From Marchantia polymorpha subsp. ruderalis (taxonomy: Eukaryota; Streptophyta; Marchantiopsida; Marchantiales; Marchantiaceae), in the NCBI GenBank assembly GCA_037833965.1, contig AP031353.1, positions 10,418,501-10,482,500 of the forward strand: a DNA stretch of 64,000 nt. The letters run 5' to 3'. The notes under the pieces are model-generated. The model made no database searches. It was not told the DNA's origin and was given only the letters and a program-made list of their open reading frames with translations. Below are positions 31,576 to 43,600 of the stretch, piece by piece; the stretch's first letter is position 1, and each line of letters starts with the position of its first letter. A program made the position numbers and the translations under genes.

Positions 31576-34147
31576 ATGAATGAAAACAACCGATAATGAA
31601 AAATTTAATATACTTCTTGATATTTAAATCAAATGACATAATTTACATTTTAGTATAGTTTTTGTGATAGTTTCATGATCATTCCTGTATGATTATCAAA
31701 ATGAGACATAAATTGTACATATTTGATTTACAACATCGCATAATATCATACAAGTATTTTCATTTATGCATGAAATTTTTCTGTGATCTTAATGTTGTCT
31801 TATTCATACATACTTCTAATTTTAACATATAACAAATAATTTGAGCTTAGTAATGTCTTCAAATAGGTCAAAAACTAAGCATCAGAAGCAGAAGTAATAT
31901 TCGAAAAGCCATTTCTCATACTCAAAAGTTTTATAAAGCTTCCAATAGAACATAAGTATGTCTCTATCCAATCCAAGTCAATTGCAACATAAATCAATGC
32001 TTCTCGATCCATCCTTCATAGGTATGTATCCTCCCATACCGTTAAATAGATCACACTCATAAAAACAGGATGTGTATCTAATCTCAATACTGGAAATGAT
32101 TCAATGGCATATGAGTTGTTCTTCATCAAATAGTTACAAAAGCATTCACGCTAGAAAATGCAGAAGGATAGTTGAAATCAGATAAGAAACCCTCTGTTGG
32201 AATAAAAAGTTGTTTATTCAGCTTTATATACTCTAGTGTTGTTAATTGTGAATGAGAAAAAAATTTTAAATATGTATGAAGACTTAAAAATAATTTGAAA
32301 TTCAAATTTAAAAGATATCTGAAATTCAGAATTGAATTTTTATGCATATAGTTTTCAAAAATAACATCCATATAATTTTCTATCTCTGATCTAATTGATA
32401 TTTTTAAATCAATAAAAATAAGTTAATTTACAGAAATTTCTTTCCTAGCAAAATATATTCATTTACATGGAAAATTTTTTATTCATTTTATTAGGTTGTG
32501 CCATCAAAAAATCTTTCGCATTTTCATAACATTAGTTTAATTAGTTTAGCACTAGTGTTTTCCACTTCTCCATAGTTATCTCTATGTGATGAAGATGATC
32601 ATTTGTACCACTTTTGAGATTTATGCTACATATAAGTTTTCTATTATCTATTAAATAGAAATACCTCTCCATTCTATGAATATGAGCAAGATTTAAATAC
32701 TTCAGAAAGGCCTTCAAGCCTCTTCCTTGATTATTGACTCTCCTAGTTGTGACAATTTAGCTTTATTCTTATATATATCAAATTTTTGTATCTTTTATTA
32801 TGTTGTTGACTATATTACTGTAGCGAACCAATGAGAAGCAAACCATTTTGTCTATTGCAGATTTAAATATTTTAATTTGTAAGGCTCCAAGGTCATGCTT
32901 CACCAAGTACATCATCCGCCTCCAATACCTAGGTTTTTTTGCATATCAATGCGCGAGTTAACTATTTTTCAAAATTCTTTTCATCCAAACACTACGTGAG
33001 GGTGATGATAGCATTTAGCCTTGCCATATTTCATGTTAGCTGAAATTAAAATGCCTTCGCTGCCTCTTGACGATTCCTCCTTCTTGTTGTTTGTAAGTTT
33101 CTTCGTTTAGCCATATATTTATCTATATGAGATAAAGAGAAGATGTAGATGACGTGTCTTGTTGTGATGCTTGAAATTTTTTAGGGTTCAAGGTTTAAGA
33201 TTTGTCAGGCACTTTCTTTTTTCTTTCTTTTTTTTGCATTTTAGGTATGTCTACTCTGCAACTCTTGATGATGTCAAAATATTTCCATAAATTAATTTAG
33301 CCGCGCAGATCAGATACTTTGATGTATCACATTTATTAAACACTATACATTAGGCAGAATATTGCTTTGAAGTTGAGGTGGTTGGATCTTATAATTGCTA
33401 CACAAGAATTTATATCCTACTGTTGCCTCAGTGCCTATTGTGGCTACAGATTGGCTCATGAGCCATTTTTCGTTTTGATTTTGATATCACTAGCTTGAAT
33501 AATGTGCTCACAACCCTCTCTATAGCAAGACTTTGGTATTTGTATAAACAATGGCATTTTAGGTGCTCCATCTTCCTTTGAGATGTTTTATGATAGGAGA
33601 TGTAACAGCAGAAAAATTGTGCTTCACTCTGATACAAGAATAGGTTGAATATTATCAGATCTACAATTATTAGTCTCATCCATGAACTTGTGGGTGAGAA
33701 CCATCGGCTAACAAATGTAGTCATAATCTTTGCTACTTTTGTCGCCGTCACACACAAGTTTGTAATTTGTAAGTCCGTATATTATATTCTGTCTGGAGTG
33801 GTCCTGGTACATAAGTTGATTTGACCATGTTTGACCTGCCAATCACTTGACTAAAGTAGGGAACGGCTTCGGTTCGCAACCTGGATCAGTGGTTGGACTT
33901 CAAATGAGCTGGCAGCTGTCAATGCAATGCAATTGTTTGGTGAGGCAGATCGTGGAAGTATATGTATATCATGACGCGTTTACAGAAATAAGATGATCGG
34001 GATGCGCACAAGTTTGCTAGTATGAGTCTCCACCCAAGATGTTCAGGAGTAAGGCCTCAACTCGTTGGATCAAATGTTTTTCTTAAAATACCGATAAAAC
34101 CGATATAGCCAGTGTACTTTTTCTAATCGCTGCTTTCTACCTGCTGT
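31576..34147. other. AT-rich intergenic region
   Basis: No convincing coding frame, RNA gene or repeat was seen. The short open frames (for example 32126-32371 and 33428-33757 on the minus strand) lack recognisable domains and look random. Confidence 0.5.
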
Positions 34148-34183
34148 GTCTGAAGTCCAAGCTTCTTAGCTTGGACTTCAGAC
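34148..34183. repeat. Perfect 16-bp hairpin
   Basis: GTCTGAAGTCCAAGCT, loop TCTT, then the exact reverse complement of the stem. No repeated family member was noticed elsewhere in the window. Confidence 0.8.
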
Positions 34184-34261
34184 CTTGCACCATTAGTTGA
34201 AAACCTACGGCTGAAAGCCATCAAGGTACATTACAAAAATTCCGGACATCATCTGTATAAG

Positions 34262-34540
34262 GTGTGAGCCTAAACTCCTCACCCTTCAGCGTTTGTAGTC
34301 CAGGTGGGGGTTCAAGCTCCCATAATCTAACTTCTCTGATCTCAACCATGTGGTCAAAGTGTATTCAAGACAATTAGATCATAAAGACTTGCTCTTTCAC
34401 AGACAAATTATCCAGAGTTGAAAATAATAACTTGCTGTCTGCTATCTCCACGAGAGCAGCAGACAAGCTCTTTGTTACATAAAGATCTAACCCAACTCTG
34501 GGTGACTTCTCAATACCACAGCCGCTGTGGTCTATCCTAA
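34262..34540 (+). repeat. 280-bp repeat, first copy (SINE-like)
   Basis: A direct repeat of 35156-35436, about 90 percent or more alike by eye. Near its start GGTTCAAGCTCC resembles the internal B box of tRNA-derived RNA polymerase III promoters; the second copy has GGTTCGAGCTCC. No clear A box or tail was found. Near the end is a small inverted repeat, CCACAG-CCG-CTGTGG. Confidence 0.55.
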
Positions 34541-34558
34541 AGTCTATCCTAAAATCCT

Positions 34559-35158
34559 ATCCGAAGATGTCATGTCTTTTTAGAACTCTGCGTATCTGTT
34601 GCGTTGTTGATCTCTACACAAGATCTCGAGTATGTGGAAGATCAACCACCAAATAGTCTGTCCTATTAGAGGGTTTAAAAGTTGCCTTGGTTGCGGATAG
34701 CTGGATTCTGGAGTCTATTCTATCCGGGTTGTGCTTCGAGCGGGCGGGGCGGGGAGGCAATTCTCATACAAAGACCCTTGAATTTGTGACCGCCTACAGC
34801 GTATGCCCAAGCTCCATGTGTATGATGGCAAACGTGGCGACACGCGATTCGCGCATGTCCTTCGAGCGGGCGAATCCGCTTGTCTAAAGTGAGTTAATTG
34901 CAACACCAATTTGTTCCACAACCTTCAGCAGCTGGTGGACGTACCTCGGATTTTTTCTCCCTAGACTCAGTGCCCACAGGTGCCGCTCTTTTGAGTTCTC
35001 TTTTTGGGCAACCGGAGTAAACATGTAGATGAGATACTGAAGAGTTTCTTGGTTGACACTTGGAATCTTCTAACTAACCCTACAGGCAATTATCATGTTC
35101 AAGAGTCCGTTCTCACTCTAAGTTAGCCCTCTTTTTCCAGTCATCGTCCCCACTCACT
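34559..35158 (+). repeat. 600-bp dispersed repeat, copy 1
   Basis: It matches 57784-58398 in the same orientation with scattered substitutions. Both begin TCCGAAGATGTCATG and end at the CACTCACT/CGCTCACT region. It has a GC-rich core with a short frame in both copies (MVADSW.../MPCLRI...). No protein family is recognised. In this locus it is enclosed by the two 280-bp direct repeats. Confidence 0.75.
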
Positions 35159-35436
35159 GTGAGCCTAAACTCCCCACCCTTGAGCGTTTGTAGTCCAGGT
35201 GGAGGTTCGAGCTCCCATAATCTAACTTCTCTGATCTCAACCATGTGGTCAAAGTGTATTCAAGACAATGAGATCATAAACACTTGCTCTTTCACAGACA
35301 AATTATCCAGAACTGAAAATAATAACTTGCTGTCTGCTATCTCCACAAGAGTAGCAGACAAGCTCTTTGTTACATAAAGATCTAACCCAACTCTGGGTGA
35401 CTTTCTCAATACCACAGCCGCTGTGGTCTATCCTAG
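35156..35436 (+). repeat. 280-bp repeat, second copy (SINE-like)
   Basis: Second direct copy of 34262-34540, with B-box-like GGTTCGAGCTCC near 35211. Confidence 0.55.
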
Positions 35437-35640
35437 CTCCGAGTTCCACTTCCAATTCCTACTCAAATTTCAGTGTCGATTTCTCGGCTTCCACCTTCAT
35501 ACTCCACCAGATTCCTTTCTCAGATTCAACTCTCACTTTTCAATTTCAAATTCAGATCCCGACTGTCAGATTTCAATCTCAGATTTTGCTTCACTCACAG
35601 CTCCCATTCTCAGGTCTTCCACTCTGATCTCAGCTCCCAC

Positions 35641-35765
35641 TCACAGATTACACTTGAATCTCAGATCCCACTCACAGATTACACTTCAATCTCAGATCCC
35701 ACTCACAGATTACACTTCAATCTCAGATCCCACTCACAGATTTCTCACTTTAATCTCGGATCCCA
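35641..35765 (+). repeat. 31-bp minisatellite, four units
   Basis: Units starting TCACAGATTACACTTCAATC occur at 35641, 35672, 35703 and 35734, a constant period of 31 bases. The last unit is degenerate. Ser/Thr-rich open frames over 35367-35962 are a product of this TC-rich sequence. Confidence 0.85.
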
Positions 35766-36129
35766 CGTTAATTTCACTCACAAATACGACTCTCTACCCA
35801 CGAAGTTTGCTTCCTCCTACTTCGAACTCTCCACACTCCCCTCCTAATCCTCATCACTTTCCTGCGAAAATCACTCACGTGCACACTCTATTCCTCCTAC
35901 CGATCCCACCAGCGTTTCCACACAATGACACACCACACAATCCTAGCTTGCAGGCCGAATAATCCTCTCCAACGTCCAAGGGCCGAGTCACCCACAGCCC
36001 GCGTGAATGCCGTTCCCGCGATGATGGGCAACGGCCTGATTCCCATGTGCGACTTCATGCCCCGCCGTTCTATTTCCACGCCTGACTTCACGCCGCCACC
36101 ACTGCCACACCTGTACAGTCTTTATTTAT

Positions 36130-37587
36130 GACCACGTCAACATCCGCCGTCCGAAATCTTCTTCCGCGCACCGCCGAAGGCATCCCCCGCCGAAGACACT
36201 CTTCCGCACCTTTGCCTATCTATAACAGTCATCCTCGACGCCCATAACTCACAGATCCCTGCTTCGTTTGAAAGGTTCTTGAGCTCGTTCGAACAAGCGT
36301 GTTGTGCTCTTTCCAACGAGCCCCTAAATAAGTCAAACCGTTAAGAATTGAAAAAGTTATGACGGTTTTACTCTTCCGCCAAAGGCGTTTGCCTATGCAC
36401 AGGCGTCCTACACGCAACCCGCATATGCGCAGGCCGCCTATGCACAGGCCGCCTTCTCTATATGTTAACGCCGAAGTACTCTCGCCTAACCATGGCAGCC
36501 GCTTTCGACGCTCATAACTCAATGATGACTTATCTGTTTCAAGAGATCTTGGTTTCGTTGGAACCAACGCGTCGAGTTCTTTCCAACGAAACCCGAATCA
36601 AATCAAACCGCTAAGAATTGAAAAAGATATGCCGGTTTTACTGTTTCGCCGAAGGCGTTCGTCCGCGCATAGGACAAAAGTCGAACTCCCTTCTGCGTAG
36701 GCGGATTTCCCGCCGGAGTCGAACTCCTTCCGCCGAAGGCGAACGTCTACGTATCTTCCGATAGTCATAACTCCCTAAGTCCCTATCCCTTCCAAGAGTT
36801 CTTGGGCTCGTTAAAACGAGCGTGTCGAGCCCTTTCCAACGCAACCCTAACTAACGCAAACCGTTAAGAATTGACAACGTTATGCCGGTTTTACTGCTTC
36901 GCCAAAGGCCTGCAACCGCCGAAGGCGTTCGTCCGCGCATAGGACAAAAGTAGAACTCCCTTCTGCGTAGGCGGATTTCCTGCCGGAGGCGAACTCCTTC
37001 CGCCGAAGGCGAACGTTTACGTATCTTCCAATAGTCATAACTCCCTAAATCCTCATCCGTTTCAAGCGTTCTTGGGCTCGTTAGAACCAGCGTGTCGAGC
37101 CCTTTTCAACGAGACCCTAACCAACGCAAACTGTTAAGAATTGAAAACGTTATCACGGTTTTACCCTTCCGCCGAAGGCGTTTGCCTATGCGGAGGCTGC
37201 CTAAGGCCCTCCATATCAGAAACTTCTGCCGCTCCTAACTCGGTGATGCCTTATCCGTTTCAAGAGTTCTTGGTCTTGTTGGAACGAACGTCGCGAGCTC
37301 TTTCCAACAAGATCCTAATTGAGTCAAGGAGTCACACACTAAAAACGTTATGAGAGTTTCACTTCTTCGCTGAAGGCCTTTTCCCGAAGGGACTTCACCG
37401 AAGGCACTTCGCCAAAGACCTTGCCCCGAAGGTCTCCTTCCGCACCTCTTGCCCCCTAACCATCACACCAACTCCTAATCTTGCAGAAACTTTCAGAAAA
37501 CCCCAAGCATAATCTTGCAAGAACTTAAATCCAAAATTTTAACTCTCATAAGGGTAAAAAGACATGCAAGCACAGTTTTGTGCTTAC
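36130..37587 (-). mobile_element. LTR start of the pol-bearing element, with five tandem boxes
   Basis: On the minus strand this starts TGTAAGCAC at 37587, just after the end of pol. It contains five tandem modules starting near 36243, 36512, 36764, 37034 and 37233. Each module carries an AACTC...TTCTTGGGCTCGTT...TTTCCAACGA box followed by a GTTAAGAATTGAAAACGTTATG-like segment (interrupted and variable between units). The same box occurs once in the giant LTRs (for example 23946-24045), at a comparable distance from the LTR start. This suggests a related LTR family in which the box has multiplied. The far end is not defined. Confidence 0.55.
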
Positions 37588-37646
37588 ATCATTGGCGACC
37601 ATCAGGGGAAGATTCCAGAATATCTAGCTCTGCAGGCTAGACAGCT

Positions 37647-40644
37647 TCAAATCCGGTACTGCTTGCATCTACTTCCTGCAGTGCGTGTGGGGAAAACTTC
37701 TCCATTCAACGTTTCCAACTGCACTTAGTTGTTTGGAAATACCTCACGAATCAGATAAGGCCCTAACCATACTGCATCAAACTTTCCTGGGAACTCAAGC
37801 TTCCTACCATCCTGGAGCATCACCATCATACCTGGCCTCAGCGTCCTTTTCTTATGCTTCTTGTCAAAGGTGATTTTTCTCCTCCGTTGAATGGCCTCAA
37901 TATGTTGAGCACTCATTCTTCTCCTCTCATCAAGCTCTTCTAATGTCGTTAGCCTATTCCTTAATGACTGATTGTTTGTAAGCAGTGACTGCACTGCAAC
38001 TCGGAGTGATTCCACCTCGAATTCGATGTGAAGAGTGGCCTCCAATCCATACACTAACAAAAACGGCGTTGCCTGGGTCGTCACCTTGAAAGTTGTCCGA
38101 TAAGCCCACAATGCTGCTGTCAGCTTGGTGTCCCAATCCCTTTTTGAGTCAACCACCGTTTTGCGAAGAATGCTCACCAGAGTCCCATTGACTCGCTCTG
38201 TCTGATCATTTGTCTGCGGATGATAAGGAGTCGTTTTTCTGTGATCTATCTCAAACCTATTTGTTAATTCTTGAAACATCTCATTCAAGAAGTGCCTGCC
38301 CCTATCACTAACCAGAATCTTGGGACATCCAAACCTTAAAATGATGTTTTCGTACATGAATGTGGCAGCATGAGCAGCCGTATTCGTCTTCACCGCTTTT
38401 GCTTCTGCCCACTTTGTCAAGTATTCTGTCGCAACTATGATGTGAGCCATGCCTCTTGACGAATGAGGATGAATCTCACCAATATAATCAATTCCCCATT
38501 TTTCAAAAGGTACAAGTGGCAATGAAACGTGTAGAGGCATCTCCATTCGAAGGTCATTCCTAGCATACCTCTGACAGGCATCACAGCGCTTCACATATTC
38601 ATGAGAGTCCCTAAACAACCTAGGCCAGAAGTATCCCGCTTTAAGTATTTTCTAACCTGTTAGTTGGCCAGAGAAATGTCCTCCACAAGCACTGTCGTGG
38701 CAAGCCTCTAAAATTGCGGGAACCTCCACTTCTGACACACACCTTCTCACAACATCATCAGCTCCCCTTCTAAACAATCTGTGGCCAATCACTGCAAAAT
38801 GTCTACTGTTGACTCTCACCTTCCTCCTTTCCTCCTTAGTCCAATCACCTGACAACTGCTGAGTTGTCAAAAACTCTACTATTCCAGCGTACCACTCTGG
38901 CTGAGCTGTTACTACAAAAAGACTATCATCTATCAGTCTATCATCTAATGGACTGGTCCCTACATCCTCCGACAACCTAGATAGATGATTGGCCTGCAAG
39001 TGCATGCGACCTGGTTTATACTCCACAGTGTAGTCAAATTCCTCCAGCAATAAAACCCACCTGGCCAATCTTCCACTAAGCTCCGCCTTGTTCACCAGAT
39101 ATTTGATTGCCATATGATCAACGAAAAAAACGACTGGATTACAGATCAAATAATGTCTAAACTTCTTGACTGAAAAAACCATGGCCAAGCACTTCCTCTC
39201 GGTCGTAGAATAGTTCCTTTCCGCTGGATTCAACTGCCTACTGGCATAAGCAATTGGCAGGTCCTTCCCTTTCTCCCCTGTAGACTGACACAACGCACTA
39301 CCCACTGCTACACTACTTGCATCACAGAAAACGTGAAAAGGCATGCTCCAGTCAGGAGGCCTCAACACCGGATAAGTACTCAACCTGGACTTCAACTCTT
39401 CAAAAGCTTCTTGACAAGCATCTGTCCACTCAAACCTGTTCTCCTTCCTCAACAATTGAGTAATAGGCACTACAATCTTGCCAAATTCAGGAATCAACTC
39501 TCTATACCACCCTACATGTCCCAATAACTTGGCTACACCCTTGGCATTCGTGGGAGTTGCCAATCCTTCAATGATTGCAATCTTATCAGGTTCCGGTTCT
39601 CTTCCCTTCTCACTCACAACAAAACCCAAAAGAACTCCTCTTTGAACACCTAGGAAGGTCTTCTCAGGATTCAGAGCTAGCTGCATTCTTCTACATCTAA
39701 TGAGAGCTTCTCTAACACACTGCAGATGCTCACCAGCACTTGACTGAGTGCTAAAATTGTCCACAAAAACTGTCATAGACTTGTATAACAGATCCATGAA
39801 AATATACATCACCTACCTTTGGAATGTGGCTAGTGCATTGCACAATCCGAAAGGCATAACAACCCATACAAAAGTTCCCCACGGAGTTGTGAAGGCTGTC
39901 TTATGAACATCTTGCACAGCTATGGAAATCTGATTGTAGCCAGCATATCCATCCATGAACGTGTACCTCGCATGACCTCCAACTTCCTCCAAAAGCAGCG
40001 TGATAAAAGGTAAAGGAAAGTGATCCTTCTGAGTACAGGCATTCAGCTTCCTATAATCCACACACACTCTAAGTTTTCCATTCTTCTTCTTGACCAAAAC
40101 CATAGGAGAAACCCAATCCGTGATCTCTACAAGCTTAATTAATCCAGCTTTGAGTAATCTCTCCAATTCTGCTCGAACTAACAACTGTAACTGTGGGTTC
40201 ATCCTTCTCTCCTTTTGTCTAATAGGCTTAGCTCCAAGGACCAGCAAAATCCGATGCTCCACCATTTCACGAGGTACTCCCTTCAACTCATCATACGACC
40301 AAGCAAAGGTATCACTGAATTCGTCCACCAAATCACCATACTTCCGTATCTCATCCTCTCCTAGCTTAGAACCCATCTTCATTTGCTTCAGTTCTCCTCC
40401 TCTGATGGACACCTCCACGTATTTCCAGTCTTCCTCCGCCACATGAGTTTGCTCCTCTGAGCTCCGATACCAATCTGGAGGGACCTGAGGATAGTCCCTG
40501 ACGTCTTGGCCCACTACTATTCCGGTTGATGTAGTCTTGAAATGCAAGGGTTCCTCCAACTTCGCAGGTTGAACAGTATTCTCCTCCTCTTGAGTTCCAT
40601 CAACCTGCACTAAATCCACCTCAGTAATATCCAACTCGTCCAAC
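37647..40644 (-). pseudogene. pol: Ty3/gypsy Pol polyprotein: RT, RNase H, integrase (decayed)
   Basis: One continuous frame of about 1,000 codons with only three in-frame stops (39813-39815, 38652-38654, 37725-37727) and no frameshift. Order: linker; reverse transcriptase (VCVDYRKLNACTQ, YAGYNQI, MPFGLCNALATFQR, then FVDN in place of the usual xxDD); RNase H (HVFCDASSVAVGSAL); integrase with an HHCC zinc site (HDSACGGH...CDACQRY) and a D,D,E core (WGIDYIG, VSDRGRHF, NDQTERVN); and the usual end GPYLIREVFPNN. The domain order RT-RNase H-integrase marks Ty3/gypsy. The changed RT active site (Asp to Asn codon at 39756-39758) and the stops mean it cannot work. Gag and protease are missing: the frame is cut at 40644 by an oppositely oriented LTR start. 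Confidence 0.9.
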
Positions 40645-43600
40645 TGTGGTACCCCACTTTTGGTATTTTTGAGGAATTTAAAACATTTTTGGAAAACTGT
40701 ACCGCGGCAGTAGTGTAAATAGCCAACGATGCATCGAAATAGAGTGAAACTAGATGATCTCGGAGAATCTCGAAAGATCTCGTAGAATCCAAGAGTTGGG
40801 CGCAACGTCTGGGACAGGCGCCGCCCTAAACGACGGGCTCTGAAGGAGTACCCCTTCGGCGCAAGGCGCGTAATCTGCCTTCGGCGCTGCGCCTTTGGCG
40901 CTAGAGAAATCCTTCAGAATCTGATCAATTCCCAAATGCCTTGACTTGGTTAGGGTTTCGTTGGAAAGAGCTTGACGCGCTGATTCTAACGAGCCCAAGA
41001 TCGCCTGGAACGGATGAGGACTCCGGGAGTTGTGAAGGTCACAAGATACGCAGATCTTCGCCTACGCGTAGGCGAGGAAAGTTTGTCCTATGCGCGGACG
41101 AGGGAAGTTCGCCTACGCATAGGCGAAATAGGGTTTGACGTCGGCGGGATGTCCGCCGCGAATGTTGCCTATGCATAGGCGGGGAAGACTTGCACCTACG
41201 CATAGGCGGTCGGGAACCGCCTACGCATAGGCGCTTTGGCATGGCGGGAAGTCCACCTTCGGCCCTAGAAATCCGCCTTCGGGGTTGGAAATTGTACGGC
41301 GCCTTCGGCGCCAGCGCATCATGGACGGGCGAGGACCCAACGGAGTAGTAAAATCCGTACGGACTGTACGGATGAGTGCGCCTCCGGCCGGTCGGGATTA
41401 CGGGGACAAGAGCACCGACGGATAGGCGAGAGAAATGGACAGACTGGACGGAGTCCGTTGACCGCGGTCAACGCCTTCGGCACAGCCGCCTTCAGCGCTG
41501 CGCCTACGGCGAGGGACCTGCGCAGACGAACGTCCGGTGCGCGGACGGAATTCGCCTATGGGTAGGCGAGCGCCTACGCAAAGGCAGATGAAGTTCTGCG
41601 CCGGCGGAGACTCCGCCGGGGATTCCGCCTACGCAGAAGGGAGTTCGATTTTCGTCCTATGCGCGGACGAACGCCTTCGGCGGAGCAAGACTAGCCAAAG
41701 TTAAGTACGGAGGAGTGTAGCGCGCCGGCGAGAAATCCGCCTTCGGCGTTGCGCACCCATGTCCGCGGCGTAGTACGCTGGCGGAGTTCAAATTGCCAAT
41801 TCGAGCGTGTGAGTAAAGTCGGCGTCGGCGGAGCGTGAAGCCGCGCGTGAGAGAGAAGGCCGTTATAGCGCGGAGCCGGCACGGCCATCAAGTGATCCGA
41901 CCTTCACGACCGAGAGCCGACCATGACCTTCAACGAGGAGACGGAGGACGCCCCATTCTTGAATTCGCGATTTCAATTTCTGGTGCGAGCTGCGCGCGTC
42001 CACCTGCTAGCTGATAGACATTCTAGACATCGCCGCGCGGAGAATTACTCGGTGGCTGAGAGAGAATTGAGTGTGCGACAGTTGGAATTGAGAGAAATTA
42101 GAGTTTGTAGAGGAGGCAGAAGCGCGAGCAAGAGGCTCGAGCAGAGCAGAGAGAGAGTTGCGCAAACTAATTTCAAGAACGCGATGTCAAAATCGAACAA
42201 GCTGCGGATGATGCCACTCAAGCTTCCACAGAATGGGTTGCGTGCTTTTGAGGAACGGCTGATTGCAAGGAAACTTGAGTTCTTGCTGTGGGGATGGAAT
42301 TACGTGTGCGTAGACATGGTGTGCGAATGGTTGGACGCGGAGCGACCACCTACGCGCAGGTTGCGTCCGCACATAGATAGATGGACTGTCCACGATTGGG
42401 CACAGGCATTGGGGAGGTGTGCAGGCGACGACGGGTACCTCCTATTTGATAGTGAGAGTGTCAAGGTAACGAAGCAAGACGAAGCGCAATTCGTGGAATT
42501 GTTCAAGCGGGAGAGGTCTTCCAAGAACGGGTACAAGACCCGCGACTACAAAGATCGTTTCCGTAGGACTGTAGCGGCGGCGATGCTGCAATGTTGCAGC
42601 CACACCGCACTTCGTACATCACATTGTGGCAGGTATCTTTCGTAGAGCTCACATTGGCCGGAGCTCCAGTTCACTGGGCGCGTATCCTACATAGGGTGAT
42701 GCGACAACATGCATATGAGGAGAAAGGAGTAACTCTCAATCACCTCTCCCCCTTCTTGATAAACTTTTATCGACAGAGGAATTGTTTAACCGCGGCGGAG
42801 CATGCTCGATTTCCGCCATTGTCAGTCGACCATCCCGGGAAGTATGTGCGGGATAACGAAGTCGACACCGACGCGGAGGATTCGCCAACTTCCACTCCAC
42901 CGACTCAGCACGATGAGGGAAGAGACACACCCGCAGCGAGAGTGCCGCGGAAACGAAGATGGAGAGAGGAACCGGAGAGAGAGCAACATCGAGAACCCAC
43001 TGCTCTCATACGGAAGCGGCCACTGCACAAAGTTTGCAGCCGGCCGAAGCAAAAAGCGCGCAGGCTTGTGTTACCAGCCAGCAGCGCGGAAACGGTGACG
43101 ATCGCCATAGAGAAGGGAAGTTCGTCCCCGTAGAAGGATGGGACTGCGCGGACGTCCGCAGGAGTGGTAAACCACGCTACGCCTTCGGCGGACGAGAGAC
43201 GGCCTTCGGGTCAGGAGTTACCACGTGCGGTGCGGACGAGTGTGCCGCCTACGCACAGGCGACTCCCTGTGGATGGGCGACCCCTTGCGGACGTGGACCT
43301 CCGCCTACGCGTAGGCAAAGAAAGTTCGCATACGCATAGGCGGCCGCCTACACGTTGGCAGGACTCACCCCCGGTACAACGTAGGAAGGGGAAGGAGCCG
43401 GCGGAAGATCTGCCTTCGGCTCAAGGGCCTTCGGGGCAAGGCCCTCCGGCGGAAAGAGCGCCGGGATTTGCGCCTTCGGCGCCAGGGCCTTCGGGCCAAC
43501 GAGTTACAAGCAGGGAGCCGGCAGAGGCCGCACCTTCGGCGGGGAATCCGCCGGAAGATGCGCCTTCGGCGGAAGGGCCTTCGGGCCAAGGGACATCGGG

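Noticed and set aside
34300..34330. Possible tRNA gene at the GGTTCAAGCTCC word
   Set aside because: Only the B-box-like part is present. No acceptor stem, D-arm or A box could be made out.
35367..35962. Ser/Thr/Phe-rich open frames of 86-179 codons
   Set aside because: They arise from TC-rich sequence and the 31-bp minisatellite, with several overlapping frames and no domain.
37588..37612. ATTGGCGACCATCAGGGG considered as a second primer-binding site on the plus strand
   Set aside because: The neighbouring pol and the internal boxes show that the LTR at 36130-37587 reads on the minus strand, after pol. The resemblance is then fortuitous.
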